From Pseudomonas asturiensis (lineage in GTDB: Bacteria > Pseudomonadota > Gammaproteobacteria > Pseudomonadales > Pseudomonadaceae): 64,000 bases of DNA. Positions 8,623-16,068 of the stretch are shown in pieces (the first letter of the stretch is position 1; each line of letters begins with the position of its first letter). The stretch is taken from the NCBI RefSeq assembly GCF_900143095.1, contig NZ_FRDA01000004.1, positions 137,265-201,264 on the forward strand, written 5' to 3'. The notes beneath the pieces were generated by a model, which worked only from the letters and a program-made list of their open reading frames with translations, made no database searches and had not been told where the DNA came from. The translations under genes and the position numbers were made by a program.

Positions 8623-8901
8623 AGCGGCTCCTTATCGTTCAGCAACCCTGGGCCAAGGCACAGCACGAATGCACTGGCCGCCGGGGTCGCATTGACTGCG
8701 CATAGGAAAGGATCGTGCCGCTAAAGCGATAGTTCAGTGAGTTTTCATGTCCAAATGTGTGGGAAGCGTAAACACGCGGTAAAAGGGCGTCAGCCTTGTG
8801 GCAGAGCCCTCGGCGGCGCTGGCTGCGGATTGAAGGATGACCTTGGGGTATAAAGAGGCTCTTACCGTCATTAAACATGCGGTGTTTTGAGCACAGCCTT
8901 C

Positions 8902-8915
8902 GCGAGCAGGCTCGC
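8902..8915. repeat. REP-like palindrome (GCGAGCAGGCTCGC)
   Basis: GCGAGC-AG-GCTCGC, preceded by CTTC, matches the core of the repetitive extragenic palindromes common in Pseudomonas. It is a single copy here, without a partner in opposite orientation. Confidence 0.6.
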
Positions 8916-8969
8916 AACCGCAAAACCGCGTTGCTTCAGGGGGACATGACTCAATCCTGTGCGGCGTCT

Positions 8970-9001
8970 GGTAACTGTTCAAGTTGTTTTTATGGGTTAC
9001 A
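8970..9001 (+). promoter_or_regulatory. Candidate promoter/operator of the CGNR regulator gene
   Basis: GGTAAC at 8970 and GGTTAC at 8995-9000 face each other. The segment TTTATGGGTTACA, ending at 9001, is identical over 13 bases to one upstream of the alpha/beta hydrolase gene (41468-41480). A shared TCAA lies six bases before the shared T-run in both places. This looks like a common regulatory element. The assignment is mine. Confidence 0.5.
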
Positions 9002-9030
9002 ATGGCCGCCGACCTTTCAGGAGCACATTC

Positions 9031-9609
9031 ATGACGACCCCAGAAGCTAACGTCGATCTCCCGGCTCCACTGGTGCTGGCCGATCACCCGGCGCTTGATC
9101 TGCTCAATACCCGGATGATGATAGATGGGCAAAAGCGTGATCTGTTGAATAGCCACGAAGCGGCTGTCCGTTGGCTTGAGCAGGTTGGTCTGGGGCATGA
9201 CGTGGGCGATCAAGGCTTGCTCGACGAACTGACAGCACTGCGCGACAGTATTGAACAACTGGTTCAGGCGCGTCTGGAGAACCGTGCGGCGGATCCTTCA
9301 GGGCTCAATGCCTTTCTGCTTCGGGCTGTCCCACAACTGGTATGGGAGCCGTCAAAAGTCCCGACGCTGGAGCGTTTCTGTCAGCCGAGTGCGACAGATC
9401 GGGTGCTGGGCGAGCTCGCGTATGGGGCCGCGCAGTTGTTGGCCGAAGGCGACCTGACGCTGCTGCGCAAATGTGAAAGCCATGAGTGTTCACTCATGTT
9501 CTACGACCGCACCAAATCGCACAAACGACGCTGGTGCAGCATGGCGCTGTGTGGCAATCGGCATAAGGTGGCCGAGTTCCGCAAGCGCCGGCAGGAGGCC
9601 GGAAAGTGA
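9031..9609 (+). CDS. CGNR zinc-finger / ABATE-domain transcriptional regulator
   Basis: A 192-residue protein. The start at 9031 has CAGGAG seven bases upstream. Residues 10-120 are the ABATE stress-response domain (VLADHPALDLLNTRMM ... WLEQVG). The C-terminal zinc finger follows the CGNR pattern: C-ESHE-C-SLMFYDRTKSHKRRW-C-SMAL-CGNRHKVAEFRKR. In this family the finger is followed by a basic DNA-contacting tail, present here as KRRQEAGK. Members are regarded as regulators with unknown ligands. The identical 13-bp segment upstream of this gene and of the hydrolase at 40456-41397 suggests autoregulation and control of that hydrolase. Confidence 0.88.
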   Translation: MTTPEANVDLPAPLVLADHPALDLLNTRMMIDGQKRDLLNSHEAAVRWLEQVGLGHDVGDQGLLDELTALRDSIEQLVQARLENRAADPSGLNAFLLRAVPQLVWEPSKVPTLERFCQPSATDRVLGELAYGAAQLLAEGDLTLLRKCESHECSLMFYDRTKSHKRRWCSMALCGNRHKVAEFRKRRQEAGK

Positions 9610-9631
9610 AGCGCGAGGGCAGAGCGCTGAC

Positions 9632-10003
9632 TCAGCGCTTGCAGACCTGGCCCGCAATCGTATCCAGCTCACGATCGTAACTGGCCCGCTCACCCGCGCT
9701 GAGAAAGCCCTGCGTTTTCACGAATCCCGTGCTGTCGGAGCGGATCTTTTCAATGCGCTGGAAGAGTTCGTCAGCCTGCTTCTGCGACAAGTGCCTGGCC
9801 TTGCGCGAGGTGCCGATATCGGCCTGCAGAATATTGGCCCGCAGGGCGATATGCGCCTGATTCCTGTCGGTCACGCTACCGCCGTTCTGGCCATCCAGTG
9901 CGCGCTGCTCGGTCAGGTTGCAACTGGGCAGGTCCACACTGGATGGGGCGGCGAAGGCGCTGGTGTTCAGCAGGATGAAGACGGCAGCTAGACGAATTTT
10001 CAT
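9632..10003 (-). CDS. Small exported protein downstream of the Tae4/Tai4 pair
   Basis: A 123-residue protein when read from the ATG at 10001-10003, which has GGGAAAG upstream and starts a clean signal peptide (MKIRLAAVFILLNTSAFA). The mature part is about 105 residues, mostly helical in appearance, with one cysteine near its start (PSCNL) and one near its end (GQVCKR) that could form a disulfide. I do not recognise the family. It lies 79 bases after the Tai4-like immunity gene on the same strand. It may be a second periplasmic immunity or accessory protein, or unrelated. Confidence 0.7.
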   Translation of the reverse strand: MKIRLAAVFILLNTSAFAAPSSVDLPSCNLTEQRALDGQNGGSVTDRNQAHIALRANILQADIGTSRKARHLSQKQADELFQRIEKIRSDSTGFVKTQGFLSAGERASYDRELDTIAGQVCKR

Positions 10004-10082
10004 GGCTTTCCCGTTAATTCCGAGTTTGACCGCCCAGGTCGCTTGCGTAGTGAACGCCTCAGCCGCTGCCTGCATGGCAGGA

Positions 10083-10538
10083 TCAGTTTTTTACAGCTTT
10101 CGGCGGATTGTCCTGGCGGTAGGTGTGCTGCGGTTTGATCACCAACTGCTTGACCTGGCTGTCCAGCTCCTTGCTGTGATAAAGGTCCAGACACTTGAGC
10201 AGCTCAAAACGGACATTCTTGACCTCTGACTCAACCAGCGGATTTCGGTAATCCCTCGCCAGAAAACGGTCGATCAAAGGCTTGCCGGCGGTCGGCGCTT
10301 TTTCCAGATCAAAGTAAGTCCAGTCCATGAGGGCACTGGCGCTGCTTCCGGCGTCCTTGGCCGCTTGCGGTTCGTCTTTATAAGCGGTGGCAATGCAGTC
10401 AGCCAGCACCATGTCCTTGTAGTTCTGGGCATAGGTGCGTCCGCCTGCTTGCGGGGACTGGACCGGGTCATCCTTGGCCTGGCTGATAAAAGGCGCGGCC
10501 GCGATGACCAGTGCCACAACTGCGGTCGGGAGTTTCAT
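10083..10538 (-). CDS. tai4: Tai4-family type VI amidase immunity protein
   Basis: A 151-residue periplasmic protein with signal peptide MKLPTAVVALVIAAAPFISQA. The mature helical part has the Tai4 pattern: YAQNYKDMVLADCIATAYK near the start, ASALMDWTYFDLE in the middle, and FELLKCLDLYHSKELD with the second cysteine near residue 116. In the family it binds and blocks the Tae4 peptidoglycan amidase, protecting the producer from kin attack. It starts at the last base of the effector stop (TAATG, 10536-10540), the tight coupling expected of an effector/immunity pair. Confidence 0.88.
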   Translation of the reverse strand: MKLPTAVVALVIAAAPFISQAKDDPVQSPQAGGRTYAQNYKDMVLADCIATAYKDEPQAAKDAGSSASALMDWTYFDLEKAPTAGKPLIDRFLARDYRNPLVESEVKNVRFELLKCLDLYHSKELDSQVKQLVIKPQHTYRQDNPPKAVKN

Positions 10539-11038
10539 TAACGCAGGCTCCAGAAGTTCGCACGGTCGGTCTGATAGTTAACGCCTGGCTCATTGAAGTA
10601 GCAGTGGTCATAGCAGTTGCTGCCGTCAAACAGGGTGGCGTGTCCTTGAGCGTCCGACCAGCCGGACACTTCAAACAGGATCAGCCCTTTCTTGCCTGCC
10701 AATGGACCGCCATCGGCTGCGGGGTATTTAACGGTCTCGGCTTCTCCCCACTGCCGCTCCAGGTAGGCAATGAGGTTTTTGACGCGAAAAAAATACCAAC
10801 GCTTGTCTGCACCTGACACGGTCTCTCCCGCGATGCGCGGTATGAGCGAGCCTGAATAATTAAGGATGTAACTCATGCGAACGGCACAGGTATTGACCCA
10901 TCTGACGTTAGGGTCCCGACTGTTGACGTTCATCGCGACAGTGCCGCCAATGACAGTCGCAACTTTCCCGGAAGGATTTTGAGCGTCGTATATCCGCTGT
11001 GAAGCTGCCCACGCGCTAGAGAACGAAGGTCGAATCAT
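10538..11038 (-). CDS. tae4: Tae4-family type VI secretion amidase effector
   Basis: A 166-residue protein without a signal peptide, as expected for a type VI cargo. The NlpC/P60-like catalytic Cys is at residue 51 in RWVNTCAVRMSYILN, the His at 133 in AQGHATLFDG, and an acidic partner is likely Asp138. Further features typical of Tae4 are the W-F-R segment after the first half (KRWYFFRVKNL) and cysteines in SNCYDHCYF. Tae4 enzymes cleave the D-Glu to mDAP bond of peptidoglycan stems in the target periplasm. No vgrG, hcp or core T6SS gene lies nearby, so this is an orphan effector/immunity module. Confidence 0.92.
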   Translation of the reverse strand: MIRPSFSSAWAASQRIYDAQNPSGKVATVIGGTVAMNVNSRDPNVRWVNTCAVRMSYILNYSGSLIPRIAGETVSGADKRWYFFRVKNLIAYLERQWGEAETVKYPAADGGPLAGKKGLILFEVSGWSDAQGHATLFDGSNCYDHCYFNEPGVNYQTDRANFWSLR

Positions 11039-11174
11039 GTTTCATCCTTGATGCCGTAAGGTTGGTGGTAGCGGCAGTTTAATATTCCGTTTAATGGCTG
11101 ACGATACTGGCAGCGAGCTACCAGGGTATGACACCGGACAGTCAGGCCGGCCGGTGTCGATTCAGGGCCACGGC

Positions 11175-12236
11175 TTAAGGAATCAGCCTCTCACGACGCA
11201 ACTTCTCGAACACCTCGAAAAACGCATCGTCGCTTGCCTTGAAGGCGCTAAAGCCCAGCTTGCGGCTTTTCGACATGTCGGTGACGACTTCAATCGGGCG
11301 ACCCAGGTCGGCGTCGGTGTGCCAGGGTGAAATCAGACGATTGATATCGCCTTCCTTGAGCTGATGCGTGTTGACGATGTCGGTCCACGCCTTCTGATCG
11401 CCAGCCATCTGCTCTTCCAGTGGCGCGGGCTGCCCGGGGAAGTCTGCGGCCTGCAGGCCGAAGTAGTCGGCGATCTGGCCCCACATCCAGCTCCAGCGGA
11501 ACACGTCGCCGTTGGTGATGTTGAAAGCCTGATTGGCTGCTTCAGGCGTGGTCGCTGCCCACAACTGTTGCCGGGCAAGCTGGCGCGCGTCGGTCATGTC
11601 GGTCAGGCTGTCCCACTGAACGCGCGAGCCGGGGAACACGAATGGACGGCCTGTGGTTTTACAGATCGTTGCGTAGACGGCCAGTGTGGTGGCCATGTTC
11701 ATCGCGTTGCCGACCGCCACACCTGTCACGGTGTGGGGACGGTGAACGCTCCATGTGAAGCCGTCTTTTTTGGCCGCTGCGAAGACTTCATCTTCCTGCG
11801 CGTAATAGAAGTTCTCGATGTCCAGACGCGGCTGGGTTTCCCGGAACGGCGTCTGTGGCAATGTGCCTTTGCCATAGGCTTCGAACGGGCCGAGGTAATG
11901 CTTGAGGCCGGTCACCAGCGCCACATGTTGCACGCTCTTGGCGGGCCGAACGGCGTCCAGCACGTTGCGCACCATCGCGGCGTTGACGCGAATGTTTTCA
12001 GCTTCGGTGGCCTGGCGTGACCAGGTGGTGATGAACACGTGAGTGGGCTTGAGATCAGCCAGCGCGGCATTCAGCGACGCCGGGTCCTGAAGATCGGCAG
12101 CCACGGGAATCACACCGGGTACTGAAGAGGGACTGCGGGAGAGGGCTGCAACCTGCCAGTCATGTTCCAGCAACAACTGCGTGATTGCGCTGCCGACAAT
12201 GCCACTTGCGCCAACAACCAGGGCGGTCTGGGTCAT
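11175..12236 (-). CDS. PRISE-type SDR oxidoreductase
   Basis: A 353-residue extended SDR. The N-terminal Rossmann loop is VVGASGIVGSAI at residues 7-18. The middle carries VALVTGLKHYLGPFEAYG, matching the lysine of progesterone 5-beta-reductase/iridoid-synthase-like (PRISE) enzymes. The catalytic Tyr appears in the N-F-Y-Y segment (DIENFYYAQED), followed by the substrate-side WSVHRPHTVTG. PRISE enzymes reduce activated C=C bonds such as enones; the bacterial substrate is unknown. It is a single gene on the minus strand, with about 130 bases to its left and 85 to its right. Confidence 0.88.
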   Translation of the reverse strand: MTQTALVVGASGIVGSAITQLLLEHDWQVAALSRSPSSVPGVIPVAADLQDPASLNAALADLKPTHVFITTWSRQATEAENIRVNAAMVRNVLDAVRPAKSVQHVALVTGLKHYLGPFEAYGKGTLPQTPFRETQPRLDIENFYYAQEDEVFAAAKKDGFTWSVHRPHTVTGVAVGNAMNMATTLAVYATICKTTGRPFVFPGSRVQWDSLTDMTDARQLARQQLWAATTPEAANQAFNITNGDVFRWSWMWGQIADYFGLQAADFPGQPAPLEEQMAGDQKAWTDIVNTHQLKEGDINRLISPWHTDADLGRPIEVVTDMSKSRKLGFSAFKASDDAFFEVFEKLRRERLIP

Positions 12237-12322
12237 AGGGTTCTCCTTGGAGTGAATGAACAGTCACGCAGGTTCAGAACCATTTTGTACCAGACGGTTC
12301 AATCTGATCGCCGTCAGTCCGT

Positions 12323-12463
12323 CTATTGAGGCCGGGTCTTATGCCGACGACACCGCTCCGAGCAATAGCGAACTTCGTCCCAGCAACGTGCCCATTTTTT
12401 ACGCCAGTTGAACGGCAGTCCGCACACCACGCAGGTCTTGACGGGAAGCTCGCTCTTTTTCAC
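12323..12463 (-). CDS. DUF2256 small zinc-binding protein
   Basis: A 46-residue protein read from a GTG at 12461-12463 that overlaps the photolyase stop (GTGA). It contains [32 protein letters not shown], with paired Cys-x-x-Cys-like sites typical of DUF2256. The frame is open further upstream, but only inside the photolyase gene. DUF2256 genes are commonly found beside cryptochrome/photolyase-related genes. The coupling here supports a functional link, but no activity is known. Confidence 0.85.
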   Translation of the reverse strand: MKKSELPVKTCVVCGLPFNWRKKWARCWDEVRYCSERCRRHKTRPQ

Positions 12464-14001
12464 AGCGATTCTCCGGCGTCCAGCCTGGCAAGCAGTGTCT
12501 GGCCGCGATCCCAGAGGGCATCCAGCTTCGCGTCGGTCATGCGGTCGAGATTTTTGTAGACCATGCCCAAGCGTTGATTGCCACGCAAAAGTTCGCCGTG
12601 TCGCATCAGAAAATGCCAGTACAGCGCGTTGAACGGGCACGCATCCTCGCCGGTACTTTCGCTGACCTTGTAGGCGCAGCCGCGACAGTAATCCGACATG
12701 CGTTTGATGTACTGACCGCTGGCGCAGTAAGGTTTGGAACCCAGATAACCGCCGTCGGCGTGCATGACCATGCCCAGGGTGTTGGGCAGTTCGACCCAGT
12801 CGAAGGCGTCCATATAGATCGCCAGGTACCATTCACAGATCTGGGTCGGCGCAATGCCGGCGAGCAGGGCGAAATTGCCGGTTACCATCAGCCGTTGAAT
12901 GTGATGGGCGTAGGCATATTCCAGGCTCTGGCCGATGGCCTGGCGCATGCAGTTCATCTGGGTGTCGCCGGTCCAGTAGAACGCTGGAAGCGCCCGGGTG
13001 TTGCCGAACAGGTTGCCGCTGGCGTATTCCGGCATCCTCAACCAGTAGACGCCGCGCACGTATTCGCGCCAGCCAATCAGCTGACGAATGAAGCCTTCGG
13101 CTGCGTTCAGGGCAATGCGCCCCGACCGGTATGCGGTTTCCACATCGCTGCACAACTGGCGCAGATCCAGCAGGCCGATGTTGAGGGCAGCGCTGATGCG
13201 CGCATGGAACAGAAACGGCTCGTTGCTGGCCATCGCGTCCTGATAATCGCCGAACGCGGCCAGGCCGAAATCCAGAAAATAGTCCCAGAGCGCCTGTGCA
13301 TCCGCGTGAGTGACCGGGTAGTCGAAGCTGTCCACCGAGCCGTAGTGGCTGGAGAAGCGTTCTTTCACCAGCGCAATGATCTGCCGGGTGACGGGGTCTG
13401 GCGAAAAGCGTGCAGGGTAGGGTGCCGTGACACCTTTGGGCAGCGCCTTGCGGTTTTCAGCATCGAAGTTCCAGGCGCCACCGACCGGCGTGCCATCGCC
13501 ATTGAGCAGCAGCCCGCTTTTGCGGCGCATTTCCCGGTAGAAGAACTCCATGCGCAGCTGTTTCTTGCCCTGAGCCCAGGACGAAAATTCGCCTCGCGAA
13601 CACAGAAAACGACGGTCAGCGTGCCACTGGATCGGCAAGCCGCTGTCCTTGATCGATTGCTCCAGCCGCCAGTCGCCGCACTCGGTCAGGTGCAGTTCGT
13701 CAGGCTGCAGCCGTGATTGCCAGCGTTGCAACTCGCCGGGGACCGAGCCTGTGTTTTCAGGGTCATCAAGGGTGACGTACTGCACCTCATAGCCGCGCTG
13801 GCGCAGCGCTTCGGCGAAATGTCGCATGGCGCTGAAGATCAGGATGATCTTTTGCGGGTGGTGGGGCACATGGCTGGCTTCCTCCATCACCTCGACCAGC
13901 AGCACAGTGTCTCGCTCGGCATTCAGCGCCTGCAGCGAGGCCAGGTCGAAAGACAGCTGGTCGCCGAGGACAAGGCACAGACGGTGCGGTGTTTTCATCA
14001 A
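12460..14001 (-). CDS. phrB: FeS-containing bacterial cryptochrome/(6-4) photolyase (PhrB/FeS-BCP type)
   Basis: A 513-residue protein of the cryptochrome/photolyase-related family. The N-terminal Rossmann-like domain starts [16 protein letters not shown]. The helical FAD domain contains [19 protein letters not shown] and [12 protein letters not shown]. Cysteines at about 351, 439, 442 and 455 (MNCMRQ; DYCRGC; EDACPF) match the four 4Fe-4S ligands of the PhrB/FeS-BCP class; counted from the second Met they fall at 350, 438, 441 and 454. This class repairs (6-4) photoproducts with light. The gene is 34 bases downstream of the Nudix hydrolase gene and precedes DUF2256, so it appears to belong to the NrtR-controlled NAD operon. 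Confidence 0.93.
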   Translation of the reverse strand: MMKTPHRLCLVLGDQLSFDLASLQALNAERDTVLLVEVMEEASHVPHHPQKIILIFSAMRHFAEALRQRGYEVQYVTLDDPENTGSVPGELQRWQSRLQPDELHLTECGDWRLEQSIKDSGLPIQWHADRRFLCSRGEFSSWAQGKKQLRMEFFYREMRRKSGLLLNGDGTPVGGAWNFDAENRKALPKGVTAPYPARFSPDPVTRQIIALVKERFSSHYGSVDSFDYPVTHADAQALWDYFLDFGLAAFGDYQDAMASNEPFLFHARISAALNIGLLDLRQLCSDVETAYRSGRIALNAAEGFIRQLIGWREYVRGVYWLRMPEYASGNLFGNTRALPAFYWTGDTQMNCMRQAIGQSLEYAYAHHIQRLMVTGNFALLAGIAPTQICEWYLAIYMDAFDWVELPNTLGMVMHADGGYLGSKPYCASGQYIKRMSDYCRGCAYKVSESTGEDACPFNALYWHFLMRHGELLRGNQRLGMVYKNLDRMTDAKLDALWDRGQTLLARLDAGESL

Positions 14002-14035
14002 GACAGTATCCGGAAATGCAGCGCTGAACAGGTCA

Positions 14036-14575
14036 TCAGGTGTCTTCGTGGCAGCTCAGCAGGGTCAAGGCTGACAGGGTGTGGCCGTCGGTGATCTCAC
14101 CCCTGAGAATCATGTGCTGAACGTCTTGGCGGGTTTTGATCATGATCTTGTCGACTTCGCCATCGGTTTCACCGCTGACGTCACCCGAGACCTCGACGAT
14201 GCAGACGGACACCGCGCTCGACAGCAAAGACGTGTTGCTGTGCAGCTTGCCGATCTCGATGGTCTGCAAGGCGACCATGCCGGTTTCCTCAAGCAGCTCG
14301 CGCACGGCCGCTTCGGCAGGCGTTTCATCATCGTCGATCTTGCCGCGCGGAAATTCGATGGACATCTGACCAATGGCACGGCGCATCAGCGAGGCCAGCA
14401 CCAGGCGCCCGTCGGGCAGCACGGGAACGACCACCACGCCATTGACCGGCCTGGGCTCTCTGATGATCTTGTAGCCTTGCCCTTCCGGGCGGGTTCCGTC
14501 ATTGACGTCAATGACGTCAAAGAATCGGGTGCTCAACAGGGTAGTGACAACAGGCGCTTTGGTGTTGGCGTTCAT
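14036..14575 (-). CDS. Nudix hydrolase, ADP-ribose pyrophosphatase-like
   Basis: A 179-residue Nudix protein from the ATG at 14573-14575. The in-frame ATG at 14579-14581 is too close to the AAGGAA ribosome site. The Nudix box is complete: GKIDDDETPAEAAVRELLEETG near residue 98, with both catalytic glutamates. It resembles ADP-ribose/nucleoside diphosphate sugar pyrophosphatases, which yield AMP and ribose 5-phosphate from ADP-ribose. It lies between nrtR and the photolyase gene. ADP-ribose is the known effector that releases NrtR-type repressors, so an ADP-ribose hydrolase in this operon would close a feedback loop (inference). Confidence 0.88.
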   Translation of the reverse strand: MNANTKAPVVTTLLSTRFFDVIDVNDGTRPEGQGYKIIREPRPVNGVVVVPVLPDGRLVLASLMRRAIGQMSIEFPRGKIDDDETPAEAAVRELLEETGMVALQTIEIGKLHSNTSLLSSAVSVCIVEVSGDVSGETDGEVDKIMIKTRQDVQHMILRGEITDGHTLSALTLLSCHEDT

Positions 14576-14610
14576 GGGCATTTCCTTGGCTGGCTCATCG
14601 GTCTTTCCGT

Positions 14611-15324
14611 TCAGGCAAACGAACGGTCGAAATAGAAAATTTTGCCGGGCTTGAGGTTCTCGACGGTAGCCTGCGCCTTGATGCCTTCACCGGATTTCTT
14701 GCGTCCGGTCTCCCTGATGAAGCCTTCTTCCGTCAACTTGAGCAGCCGCTGGCGCATGCTGGACTTGAGCACAGGCCGGCTCAGCGCTACGGAATAGATC
14801 GCAGTCGCCTCTGGTGCGCTGAACTCGTTGCCCAGAAACAGGAGCGGCAGGCTTGAGTAGAGTGATTTCGAGTACAAGCGTTCAGCGGCCTGGTCGACCA
14901 GCTCGTTGTGGTCGAAGGGCAGCAGGCTTTCGCGGCTCAGCAGGGCTTGAAGCGGCACGAATTTCTGACGCTCGTTCAAGACGGCCTCCTGATCCAGAAT
15001 CGCGAGGTAGAAGGTGGAAGACGACCAGCATCTGGGGTCGCGAAACGCATTGCCGACGGTGCCGACCTGCTCGATGTAGCCGAGTGTGATGCCGATTTTT
15101 TCCGAGTCGATCAGGCGCTTGACCCCATCGTCCATCGATACATCCCGCACATCGCCATTGAGCACCAGACCCGGCAGCGCCCAGCTCTCTGCATAAGGTT
15201 CGCCGGGGCGCCTGTGCAGCAAAACCTCAAGCCCTCGGGTTTTGCGGCAGTAGCGCAGGACCACCAGGTCGATGGTATGCAGATAGTCCATCTTCGACGG
15301 AGAGGGGGAGTCGGTCTGGCTCAT
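14611..15324 (-). CDS. nrtR: NrtR-family NAD-metabolism repressor
   Basis: A 237-residue regulator from the ATG at 15322-15324, one base after the nadD2 stop. The N-terminal Nudix-like fold (DLVVLRYCRKTRGLEVLLHRRPG ... SWALPGLVL) has a degenerate box: the REx2EExG residues are replaced by KRLIDSEKIG. It should therefore sense rather than hydrolyse its ligand. The C-terminal winged helix contains SMRQRLLKLTEEGFIRETGRK. In the family NrtR represses NAD salvage genes and is released by ADP-ribose. In P. aeruginosa the orthologue also affects type III secretion. The matching operators are at 15893-15911 and 16015-16049. Confidence 0.93.
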   Translation of the reverse strand: MSQTDSPSPSKMDYLHTIDLVVLRYCRKTRGLEVLLHRRPGEPYAESWALPGLVLNGDVRDVSMDDGVKRLIDSEKIGITLGYIEQVGTVGNAFRDPRCWSSSTFYLAILDQEAVLNERQKFVPLQALLSRESLLPFDHNELVDQAAERLYSKSLYSSLPLLFLGNEFSAPEATAIYSVALSRPVLKSSMRQRLLKLTEEGFIRETGRKKSGEGIKAQATVENLKPGKIFYFDRSFA

Positions 15325-15325
15325 A

Positions 15326-15871
15326 TCAAACGGCACCTGATGCATAAATCGCGTAGTTTACCGGATCCAGGCCCGGCGCAATCCAGTGCGCCGGCAGCGG
15401 GGCGCCCTCCAGCAACTGTTTGCGCAACGCGGTACTGCGTACGCCAACCTGCTCAGGCACTGTGATGATCGAGAACGTTTCAAGCAGCTCCGGGCCCAGG
15501 TAGAAGCCGGGCAGGGCGTCGGCCACGTCCTGACCCACCACCAGGGCAATGCGCTTGGGCGACAAGCCTGTGCGTTCCGCGATGCAGGTCAGCAGGTTGA
15601 AACTGTAGACAGGGCCGGGGTTCTGACTGAAGAGTTCACGCTCGATGTCGCTGACTGAAAGTGCGCCGCTGCACTGGCGGCGAATCTGATCGGTGATCAG
15701 GTGCAGCCACTGGAGACGAAGCTCGTAGTCGACCATGACCTTGCCATACGGGTGCCGGTAAGACGGCACCACGAGGGTACGCCTTGCCTGTCTGGACGCG
15801 TGAATCATGACATTGGCATGGCCGGCGTGCGGTGGGTTGAATGCTCCACCATAGATCGCGATTTCGTGCAT
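15326..15871 (-). CDS. nadD2: Nicotinate/nicotinamide mononucleotide adenylyltransferase, NadD2
   Basis: A 181-residue nucleotidyltransferase. The signature IYGGAFNPPHAGH is at residues 6-18 and the ATP-binding VRSTALRKQL is near residue 143, a variant of the usual I-S-S-T-x-x-R. It transfers AMP to nicotinate (or nicotinamide) mononucleotide to give NaAD or NAD. It is the first gene of the leftward operon nadD2-nrtR-nudix-phrB-DUF2256. The operon promoter lies between 15872 and 15911, over an NrtR box. Its position next to nrtR matches the P. aeruginosa arrangement, where this is the second NadD, additional to the housekeeping enzyme. Confidence 0.92.
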   Translation of the reverse strand: MHEIAIYGGAFNPPHAGHANVMIHASRQARRTLVVPSYRHPYGKVMVDYELRLQWLHLITDQIRRQCSGALSVSDIERELFSQNPGPVYSFNLLTCIAERTGLSPKRIALVVGQDVADALPGFYLGPELLETFSIITVPEQVGVRSTALRKQLLEGAPLPAHWIAPGLDPVNYAIYASGAV

Positions 15872-15892
15872 GGCGTTTCTCCTTTGCCTAAA

Positions 15893-15911
15893 AAGTACGT
15901 CAGATGTACTT
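15893..15911. promoter_or_regulatory. NrtR box 1 (AAGTACGTCAGATGTACTT)
   Basis: A 19-bp inverted repeat with one mismatch, ending 22 bp from the nadD2 start codon. It is nearly identical to the core of the perfect palindrome 120 bp away. It should control nadD2-nrtR and the rest of the leftward operon. Confidence 0.85.
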
Positions 15912-16014
15912 ATTGGTCAAGAGACCTTTGCCTTCCGTATCCGCCTGCCTGTTGCCGTTAGGCCCAAAAAATTCAAAGGTAAAAGCGGAATTGAAAATAA
16001 GCTGAAATTAGCGT

Positions 16015-16049
16015 TGACCATAAAGTACATCAGATGTACTTTATGGTCA
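16015..16049. promoter_or_regulatory. NrtR box 2: 35-bp perfect palindrome before pncA
   Basis: Bases 16015-16031 and 16033-16049 are exact reverse complements around a single central A at 16032. The core is AAAGTACATCAGATGTACTT. It ends 19 bp before the pncA start and overlaps the likely promoter/leader. The central 21 bp match NrtR box 1 with small changes. The extra seven bases on each side (TGACCAT/ATGGTCA) extend it well beyond that box. Confidence 0.88.
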
Positions 16050-16068
16050 TGCAAACGAGGAACACATC

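Larger units (their letters stand above)
8623..9030. other. Intergenic region with a REP-like palindrome and the CGNR gene promoter
   Basis: About 410 bases. Open frames here on the minus strand (for example 8639-8923) have arginine- and cysteine-rich compositions typical of non-coding frames and are not called. It contains the promoter of the DUF2231 operon at the left end, a REP-like palindrome at 8902-8915, and the likely promoter/operator of the CGNR regulator at 8970-9001. Confidence 0.5.

Noticed and set aside
8734..9258. 174-codon minus-strand frame crossing the CGNR gene promoter
   Set aside because: Overlaps a well-supported gene and a REP-like element; no motif and no ribosome site.
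12574..13716. Long open frame on the plus strand opposite the photolyase gene
   Set aside because: It lies wholly antisense to a clearly recognised gene, has no known motif and has the His/Arg/Gln-rich composition typical of antisense frames in GC-rich DNA.
16015..16049. Interpretation of the 35-bp palindrome as a terminator
   Set aside because: It lies just upstream of pncA, matches the core of the NrtR box near nadD2 and has no T-run, so an operator is more likely.
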